Origin: Macrostomum hystrix
Taxonomy: Eukaryota > Platyhelminthes > Macrostomidae
Reading direction: 5' to 3'
Assembly: GCA_950097015.1 (NCBI GenBank)
Contig: CATNEN010000002.1
Location: 8,943,501-9,007,500 of the forward strand
Length of the DNA stretch: 64,000 nt
Below, piece by piece: positions 23,777 to 32,458 of the stretch. A program made the translations under genes and the position numbers. Positions within the stretch are counted from its first letter, which is position 1, and every line of letters begins with the position of its first letter. Below the pieces are notes generated by a model, which did no database searches, was not told the origin of the DNA, and saw only the letters and a list, made by a program, of their open reading frames with translations.

Positions 23777-26700
23777 ACCGAAAGAGCTACGAAGGCATCA
23801 GAGAAGCTTTCGCTTGGAACTTTGCGTTCACTTTCCTGCGCCTCATTGTGCCTAAATTAGATGAGCGCATCAGGGCCACTCTACAAGTCGGAAATATGCT
23901 CAGTCAAAGCAAACTCAACGGCAACAGAATTCATGTAGCCCCTGAAAAAACCATAGTAGTAAAAAAATATTTCATTCTAGTTCCGGAAAAACTTGACCAA
24001 AATATTGATATGGACAAACTATTTCACGGCTGCGAGAAAAATTGTCTGCTGAAGTTTGAAGGCCTGGGCTATCAGAGAAAAGTTTTTGTGTACCTGATGG
24101 ATTTGAGCCACTCACGCCATCATCTTTGGAGATTGGGCCTCTCCAGTTTTTGCCATTAAAAAAATGGAACAAGGACAAGAAGTTCCAGAAACCAACGAGA
24201 AAATCTTCCAGCAGTTCAAGGTCGCTCAAAAGCTGATCCTGAACCACGCAAGCTTTCCCAAGCTGCTTTTCAGCAGTCAGCTTGATGCGGGCGGAGATTG
24301 TCCTAATTGGAGCTCAAATGTGGAAGTACTCGAGGTGAGCGATGGTGACAGCCTGCGACAGCGCCTGGAAAGGGAGGCTGTGAGGCTGAGGCTGTGAAAG
24401 GGTTCAATCAGAGACTTCTAGAAGTACAACTGGACCCACAAGGCTTTCTTCTCCCCTGCAAGTTGAGGCCGGTTTTCGGCCAATCCTGTGATCCAAACCT
24501 GTGACAACGCCGCCTTGAATACAGTGGCCCTCGATCAGAGCAGATCGTGCGTCCAAAGAAATTCTCCATGAAGACGTCGTCCTCCATAAGCTCGTCCACG
24601 AGATTGGTGAACAAGACCATCTGGTTGGAGGCGCTGAGCAGCTGGCCTCGCAGTTTTTCGCTCCTTCGAATCGCCTCAAAAACCTTCCAGCTGTGGCTCG
24701 CCAGGTTGAACACTACGTCAGTCGGCTTGAACAACCCGCCGCGCTTAATCTCGTCAATAAAGGCAGAGGCAGTCGTCTGGATTGGAGCGTCTACTTCTAG
24801 CGGGGTCAGAACATCCGACTCGAGAAGAAGCTCCCGGCAGGACTCGCAGCCACGTCTGCTCTGCACCAGTTTCTTCGCAATGCAACCGCTCATGTAGTAG
24901 ATGACGGTGTAGTCAGAGCCTTCGGGCTGAACAGTCAACTCCATCGTTGCCGCCATCTCCTGAGCCAGTCTCTTCATTCCAGAATCATGCTCGGGAGTCG
25001 ACTCCGCGATCGCTCGATCGATATCGCGGAGCGAAAACTGAGAAAATTTGAGCAAGCTAATAGCTACGATCTTTTGATTGTTATCGGACAGCTGCCTGGC
25101 AGAAGTGAAGTAGCTAGCTCCGAACATCTGGCGAAGCCACCCAAATCTGCGCTCGATGCTGTCAGACTGGAGGGCACCGAGCAGGATGTAGGAAAAGCCT
25201 TCGTGATCGAGCAGGTGTCTCGCGCAGGCAGCGATGGCTCGGCAGGTATTGCGACAGGCAAGGAAGGTCTCCCCGGACAAGCCGCGGTGGCCGGAGCTTT
25301 CCCAAGCCTGAAGTTTTTTGCAATTTTTTTAGACAAGTTTAACATTTCAGTGCTGTCAATTACTTTACTATTCTATTGTTCTCCATGCATTGATTTTCTG
25401 TTCTTGTGGGCCAGCCTCACTACCTTGCCTGCTTCGATATTGTACAAGTCAATTGTACCGCTTCCAAGAGCACTATTGTGCCCAGTAAACACGTACAGAT
25501 GACTGCCATCTTCGTTAGTGTGCGAAAATGCGTATTTTGACTCTATTAACATTTACCAAATTACGAGGTTACAGTACTATGCGTTTTTTGTGCAAAGATG
25601 CTACGCCTGGCTTTCAGTGTGGTATCAATAAATAGCATATAGCAAGTGCTTTAAGATGACATCATGCGCATTGTGTTGCGTTAAAGTGTGGGTCCACAGT
25701 TTCGTAATAAGTTAAAAAGACCTGATTTTGCAAAAATCTTTAAAAGAAGAAATACAAAATAGGTAAATAAAACGCCTTCTGACACTGAATAAAAAATGCA
25801 CTTGAAAGTGTCTATTTTGTAATGTAAAAAGTCTTGCGTCCTGCAAAAATCTGCTATGGCGACTTTTTCGAGCCGTGAAGTGGAAAACGTCCGCAATTTT
25901 AAAGTTGTTGAACTTACTCTTTGAGTTGTAAATTTTGAAAATCAGCATTTATAAATTGTATAACAAAATATAATTGAAGAAAGGAATAAGTTGCTTCAGA
26001 AACTAAATTACGATCATTTTTGAATAATTAAATTGTACATTTCAGTCAATCTGTTCCATATAATTTCTACAAGACAAATCGGTTAACAATAATTTTTGTT
26101 GTACGACAAATTTGACTTCAAAATTTTCAAAGCAACTTATCCAAGCAATCACTATCTACATCTGAAATCTTTTCAAGCTTCGATCTGTAGCTATAATATT
26201 CGGTTTTGTTACGCTATTTATTTGTATACTACTATCTTATATATAATTATTGTACAATATATTGTATTTTACAAGTACAAGTTTTACTTGCAATATATTC
26301 AATTATGTTACCAATTTTACACTGTAAGTGTATGCTATAATTTTATTTTTAATATAACTGATGTATAGTATTTGAATAATATTTTATAGCTATTTAATTG
26401 TATTCTGCCATATATTTATCCTTTTTTCTTTTCTCTGCCTTGCCCTTCGCTCCATATTTTTAATAAATTATAGTTATATTATCATCTTAAGTACTCATCC
26501 TTTCACATTTTATTTTGTATTACTCTTTTGTTTTCTATATAGTTTAGACATAGTTTTTATTTTGTAGTTATCAGTAAAAGTTTACTTGAATTTTCATTTT
26601 GTTTGCATAATTTGGACTTAAGACTTTAGTATTGAAGTAAGTATTCTAATTATTTCCACATAAGTGCAGCATGGTGTAAATATCTCTAGCACTCTGCTTA

Positions 26701-29422
26701 ATGGTAGAAGTTTGTGGAAATTTTTTTAAATTCTGCTCATTTAGGTATAAATTTAGAAAATTTGCTAGACAATATGTGCATGCCTATGGTCCCTATTTCA
26801 AGCAATGCTTCAAAGTGCTAGACACTTAGTTCATGGTAAATTTTTACCAAGGGATGTTTTTTTTGCTGATATAGAATACCAAAGAAGCATGCACAAAACC
26901 ATGGAAAATAATTTGCATTTTAGGATGATGAACGCACCTGAGAACATCGAATTGCCAAGCAGCTCTGTGACTCTGCTGAGCTCTGCTATCGGTAAGTCTT
27001 GCAGCTGGAACTGGAACTGAGGACTATAATAGGCCGGTCAGGTTCAAAGGGTAAGTCTTGCAGCTGGAACTGAGGACTATAATAGGCCGGTCAGGTTCAA
27101 AGACAGGCCGCTCAATGTCTGATTTCTCGGTTACGTCAGCGGATAAGAGACGTTTCACTATAAGAGACGTTCCACTAGACTTAGATTTTCACATGCCTGC
27201 AATCAGTTAGGAAACCTACGAGCGTATTTTTCCTATCTTTGCTCCATCTGGGCGGTATGTCATAATCTCTCATTTTATGCCCTGACTTCATGTTTATTTG
27301 AGTGATTTAAGAATTGAATATTTACTGTGATTGGGCTATGTTTAGAAAAGTGGCATTGCTGGTGTACAAAAAAGTTTTTGTATATTTTGGTAAGAATAAA
27401 TCTCATGTTACTGTTTTGAGAGCAACCTCAAACTGTACAGAGTCCGATTTGTGAAACTTGGGTTAGTTTTTAAACAATTACTAAAACAAATTCCCAACTA
27501 AAGTATGCAATTTCTACTATTTTAGTACAAGCCTCTACCAAAGTTTGATCAGGTTCGCTAACCTCAGATTTACCAGGTTAGCGTGTTTTGCTGCCGCATC
27601 CATTTCTTTTCCATTTTCTTGTACTTTTTCAGTACTTATTGACGGTGACTACCGCACAGTCAACGTCGCTTTGATTGTGGTCGGAGGAGCCAACGATGCC
27701 AGCAGAGAATTGGAAGACGAAATCAAAAATGGCTTCAGATATGTAGTTTCCGCCAGGGGCGACACAAAGGAGTATCGCATTGTTAAAGTCAGCCGACAGG
27801 ACAACCTGGAGGACTGGGCTAGTGTTGTGGAGCTGGTGTACAACTCTGATGCCATTGTGATTCTGTTCAACCAGAAGCCAGCGGTGTATGTTCAGCCTCT
27901 CCTGCTACTGACGATGAAGCGGGTAATGCCTCCGGGAGCAGGAACTGCTGGATGCCTAAAATTTTAGTATTTTCGGTTGATCGAACAGACACACTGGGTG
28001 ATCTCACCTTCCGCTCATCAAATTGTGTCGCACTATAAAGCAGTAGACATAAAAAGACAAAATCCTGGCAATTTTCAAAGGGCCATCATCTACCGCGATG
28101 ATTAGTTTCTTAGCTGCAATATTTGCTGTGGCTGTTGAAGGGGCTTTAAGAATATCGGTTACGACTTCGGACTCTCGACTTAAGCAGTTGGATTCCAGAC
28201 TTCACTGGAACAAAATTTGGCTTCTAGCAAGACACTCAACTCTTCACTGCTTGAGTTCAGACAGCTGCTGATTGGACATCGGCATAGCTGGGATAGCTGG
28301 AATTGCTGAGATTGCTGATAGCTGGGATTGCTGATAGCTGGGATAGCTGGAATTGCTGGAATAGCTGGGATAGCTGGAATAGCAGGAATAGCTAGGATTG
28401 CTGATAGCTCGGATAGCTTGGATAGCTTGGATAGCTATGATTGCTTAGATTGCTGGGATAGCCGAGATAGCTGGGATAGCTGGAATTGCTTAAATAGCTG
28501 GGATTGCTGGAATAGCTGGGATAGCTGGAATAGCAGGAATAGCTAGGATAGCTGGGATAGCTGGGATTGCTAAGATAGCTGGGATAGCTGGAATTGCTGA
28601 AATAGCTTGGATTGCTGGAATAGCTGAGATAGCTGGGATAGCTGGAATAGCTGGGATGTCTGTGATAGCTTGCACTCTGGGATTGCTTGGATGTCTGTGA
28701 TAGCTTGCACTCTGGGATTGCTTGGATGTCTGTGATAGCTTGCACTCTGGGATTGCTTGGATGTCTGGGATAGCTTGCACTCTGGGATTGCTTGGATGTC
28801 TGTGATAGCTTGCACTCTGGGATTGCTTGGATGTCTGGGATAGCTTGCACTCTGGGATTGCTTGGATGTCTGGGATAGCTTGCACTCTGGGATTGCTTGG
28901 ATGTCTGTGATAGCTTGCACTCTGGGATTGCTTGGATGTCTGTGATAGCTTGCACTCTGGGATTGCTTGGATGTCTGTGATAGCTTGCACTCTGGGATTG
29001 CTTGCACTCTGGGATTGCTTGGATGTCTGGGATATCTAAGGGTGCAGCCTTCAGACGCGTCGCGCCATAGCTGCAGCTGTGCTGTTAACGGCATGTCTGG
29101 CCTAATTTAGGGAACGCAAAATGAATTATGATTGCATTTCCGTATTAACATTAAGGTTAGTATTATTTGGGGGAGAACTGTTAAGGAACTAATATTCAGA
29201 AATTAAATTTCTAGCGCGTATCGACCAGAGGAGTTCAAGTGTACGTTGTGGACAACATGGCTTCCCGAACTCAGGCAGGAGAGACAAAGCCGCTTGACCT
29301 TCTGCAGCACCCGAAAGTTCTCGACCACATCCGGTCCGTTGTGAAGTTGACCAATGAAGATTATAAAAAAAAGTTCGAAAGCTTGGTAGCGGAAGTCCGG
29401 GCCGGCATCGAAGGTGCTCAAG
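23777..29422 (+). CDS. STING-like ligand-binding domain plus TIR-like domain, module 1 (frameshifted)
   Basis: Exons read as 23777-about 24380 (STING part), 26924-26991, 27633-27922 and 29215-29422. Phases agree among the last three (1, then 0). A possible final exon is 30754-30881. The first exon has the STING start EAFAWNFAFTFLRLIVPKL, then VKKYFILVPEKL and GYQRKVFVYLMDL. Near 24105 the frame breaks: relative to module 2 about 20 bp are missing, and coding resumes in another frame with FGDWASPVFAIKKMEQ and FPKLLFSS. About 110 codons found after this point in module 2 are absent here, and a transposase remnant lies there instead. The downstream exons give an alpha/beta domain: VNVALIVVGG (strand A), VSRQDNLEDW (BB-loop-like), SDAIVILF (strand C), GVQVYVVDN (strand D) and VVKLTNEDYKKKFESLVAEV (strand E, helix E), the TIR order. 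Upstream exons, perhaps the STING membrane domain, were not found. Probably a decayed paralogue or first half of a two-module gene. Confidence 0.65.
24408..25280 (-). mobile_element. P-element/THAP9-like transposase remnant
   Basis: Minus-strand open frame of 290 codons with the C-terminal signature of P-element-type transposases: LLGALQSDSIERRFGWLRQM, GASYFTSARQL, and a later YYMSGCIAKKL with a Cys pair (RGCESC). The N-terminal THAP finger and most of the catalytic core are absent, so it is not autonomous. It starts immediately after the STING part of module 1, in the opposite orientation. Terminal inverted repeats were not identified. Confidence 0.75.
25350..26920. other. AT-rich intron sequence
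   Basis: Strongly AT-rich sequence between the transposase remnant and the next exon of module 1. Short open frames here carry no recognisable motif. Confidence 0.5.
26992..27105. repeat. Two-copy tandem duplication containing a splice donor
   Basis: GGTAAGTCTTGCAGCTGGAA, GAGGACTATAATAGGCC and GGTCAGGTTCAAAG occur twice in a row, so the GTAAGT donor at 26992 is copied at 27051. Confidence 0.85.
28270..29030. repeat. Degenerate GATAGCTGG repeat followed by a 35-bp minisatellite
   Basis: 28270-28660 is irregular (GGGATAGCTGGAATTGCT and variants). 28661-29030 is a regular 35-bp array with GGATTGCTTGGATGTCTG plus a TAGCTTGCACTCTG half, about 10 units. Open frames here are repeat artefacts. Confidence 0.93.
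29035..29110 (+). mobile_element. SINE family 1, 3' fragment
   Basis: GCAGCCTTCAGACGCG, TAGCTGCAGCTGTGCTGT and a following TGTCTGGC match the 3' body of the 19146 and 47354 elements. No head or tail remains. Confidence 0.65.
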
Positions 29423-29974
29423 GTGAGAATACTAATTCTATCAATTGCGTAGCAGGAGCACTGGTTAATAACCAAAATGATGTGGAACATTTTTGCTGCT
29501 ACAAAGCTTGCCGGACCAGTACCAGGTGCGCTTTTTCTTCACAAGCTTTGGTTCGCATCGCAGCATTTAAATAACAGTCAGGACTCTTATCCTTCCTCTC
29601 TTCCACTTCTCCTTTACTTCTCCTTTCTCTCTGTGCTTGTTTACGCTCGCCCCTCCTATTGTACTTTCTCCTCTCTCCCTCTTTCTTTCAACTTCTTAGC
29701 AAACCTTCAACTCTCTTTCCGCTCCCTCGTCTCTGATTGGCTAGCTGTTCGTCTCTCTTTCCTCACCCGTCCTTTCCAGCTCTTTCCCTCTGACCCGTCC
29801 TCACTCCTTTTACCCTTCAGCCCCTTCCTATCTCTGGTTAATATATTTGATTCTCGGCACATAGGGCTGGTGCCTGCCGCTGTTCGATTCGTTCAGTGCC
29901 GAAAATACAGTGAATCACTGCGAAGGCTCCAATATTTATTGAAGTCAACACAAGGGCTGCTAAACTGGAAGGAT

Positions 29975-30753
29975 ACAAAACACAGGGGCTGCTAAACTGG
30001 AAGGATACAAAACACAAGGGCTGCTAAACTGGAAGGATACAAACACAAGGGCTGCTAAACTGGAAGGATACAAAACACAAGGGCTGCTAAACTGGAAGGA
30101 TACAAAACACAAGGGCTGCTAAACTGGAAGGATACAAAACACAAGGGCTGCTAAACTGGAAGGATACAAAACACAAGGGCTGCTAAACTGGAAGGATACA
30201 AAACACAAGGGCTGCTAAACTGGAAGGATACAAAACACAAGGGCTGCTAAACTGGAAGGATACAAAACACAAGAGCTGCTAAACTGGAAGGATACAAAAC
30301 ACAAGGGCTGCTAAACTGGAAGGATACAAAACACAAGGGCTGCTAAACTGGAAGGATACAAAACACAAGGGCTGCTAAACTGGAAGGATACAAAACACAA
30401 GAGCTGCTAAACTGGAAGGATACAAAACACAAGGGCTGCTAAACTGGAAGGATACAAAACACAAGGGCTGCTAAACTGGAAGGATACAAAACACAAGGGC
30501 TGCTAAACTGGAAGGATACAAAACACAAGGGCTGCTAAACTGGAAGGATACAAAACACAAGGGCTGCTAAACTGGAAGGATACAAAACACAAGGGCTGCT
30601 AAACTGGAAGGATACAAAACACAAGGGCTGCTAAACTGGAAGGATACAAAACACAAGGGCTGCTAAACTGGAAGGATACAAAACACAAGGGCTGCTAAAC
30701 TGGAAGGATACAAAACACAAGGGCTGCTAAACTGGAAGGATACAAAACACAAG
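29975..30753. repeat. 32-bp minisatellite
   Basis: About 24 nearly identical units of AAAACACAAGGGCTGCTAAA plus CTGGAAGGATAC. It stops exactly where a candidate terminal exon of module 1 begins. Confidence 0.97.
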
Positions 30754-30881
30754 GCTCTCAATTCGTAGAAAAATACTTAAAAGCCAGCTTTTTAAGTGAA
30801 ATGCATGGACTGGACGGCAAATTTCAGGTCATCGAGCAAATTCAACACAGAATTGAGTTCACCAGTTATAAAATGGGGTAG
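30754..30881 (+). CDS. Candidate last exon of STING module 1
   Basis: If spliced to 29422 (phase 1), the frame reads GSQFVEKYLKASFL and further for 42 codons to TAG at 30879, with helical, non-repetitive composition. The acceptor would be the AG of the last minisatellite unit (CACAAG|G), with no pyrimidine tract, so it is weak. Alternatively module 1 splices on to 32459. Confidence 0.3.
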
Positions 30882-31439
30882 CAGCATCAGCTGGGGAAAA
30901 GTTGGCTGGGGTGGCGCCCTCCCTCTTGACTGGACAGTTGGATTTCAAACGTGAGTTTCCTTGTTTATTATCGGTACTATATTGTGGCGCTGTTAAAAAG
31001 CACAAATGTACAGCATTTTCAATCAATTTCTGGCTTGAAACCTGCTGCGTATCGCAGACTAAAGTTCAGACCTGCTGCTGTCTCACATGGCTTACAGTAT
31101 ATTAAATTTGGTTCAGATAAACTGCCGTTTTTTATTTTCTCAATGAATTTTTCGCTTATAGCTCGTAAATGGCCCTCAACTAATTGTTCTACGAATATAA
31201 CAGGTTCTACTCTACCTGTTAGAGAGTATACAGGTTGCTTGCCTTCTCTCTCCCAGCTACAGCAGTAGATAGAAATTAACGCACTGGATTTAGAGGCCTA
31301 ATTCTGAGTATAGTGAGGCTCACATTCTCAGGCTGCAGTGTGCAGGAAAACAGCTTTTACGAGTGTACTTTATTGCCAAACTCATTGATTGTGTTAAAAG
31401 GAAAATATGGTTAGGGTTAGTCTAGTTCGCATGAGCGGC

Positions 31440-32016
31440 TTACTTACTTAATTGCAGGGGGGCCTGGGGCACTTGACGCACAAGCGCAGGAACGGCATGC
31501 CCCCAGGCCGGCGAACTAGGCGGGAGTCGCCCATCGCGCCATCTAGACCCCTGAACACAGGCACCTCATACACAGCCGCAAGCCAAGCGGGGAAGGGGGC
31601 AGCAGCCGGAGTGCCTCTCACCCCCAGGCCCGCACACGCACAGAGCTGACCAAACCAGGGGAGGACTTATATGCCTGAAGGGTAGGGACGAGAGGACCAA
31701 GCCACGCGCGCAGACGGCTGGTGAAACCTCGCCGCTCAGAGCACGCAAGGCTGGTGCACACCCGCCCCACCCCCCATACAACGCCTCACACCCGGCCCAA
31801 CGCACAAACACAAACACAAACAAGCAGGCACACAGAAGGCAGGAGCGAAGCTATTATTTCAAGCTTTGATTGCACGAAATATGGTGCACCTCCGCCGGTC
31901 GCTACTGTCCAAACCCCCCAACAAGTCCCGAAATTAATCGTGACTTGAAGGGTGAATCGAACTAGCGTCCTTTGGAGTGCGAGGCAGCGACGTTAGCCGC
32001 TGACCCACTCGCCCCC
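31440..32016 (-). mobile_element. tRNA-derived SINE family 2, full length, 13-bp target-site duplication
   Basis: Flanked by TCGCATGAGCGGC at 31427-31439 and 32017-32029. On the minus strand it begins with a tRNA-like head (GAGTGGGTCAGCGGCTAACG as A-box region, then CTAGTTCGATTCACC as B-box), runs through a GC-rich body and ends in a TAAGTAAG simple tail. At 577 bp it is long for a SINE, so the body may be composite. Confidence 0.85.
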
Positions 32017-32458
32017 TCGCATGAGCGGCATTCTACAAAGGCATTTGTCTCCTCTCGCGTTGCTAGGCTAGTTCTCTTTCCAACGAAGAATAACCAAAGC
32101 GCCATTTCGCGACGCAGCTAGGACGCGTTGGCCCCTCGGTCTTAGCTCCATTGTTCGAAGGACATCGAGTTTAGCAAGACCTCTGGTTATGACTGCTTGG
32201 CCAGTTTGAATGCTGGGTGGGGCCATTCCAGTGTCAGAGAATGTCAGCGAAATCCAAGCGCTTTCAGAGAGCCATCTGTCCTTGTACTTTCGTAGCCCTT
32301 CAGTAGAGCTCACATTAGTGGACCAGCTAAAATATTTGTCAACAACGAGGAAAACGTGCTATGACATAATATGATAACAAGGATTCTGAAGCGATGACTT
32401 TCTGCGACACAGCTTACAACAAAAACATAATCAAAAGCTGCTTAAAAACCTGCTCCAG

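Noticed and set aside
24164-24397. Separate small gene starting MEQGQEVPE
   Set aside because: It aligns with the continuation of the STING domain of module 2, so it is the shifted remainder of module 1.
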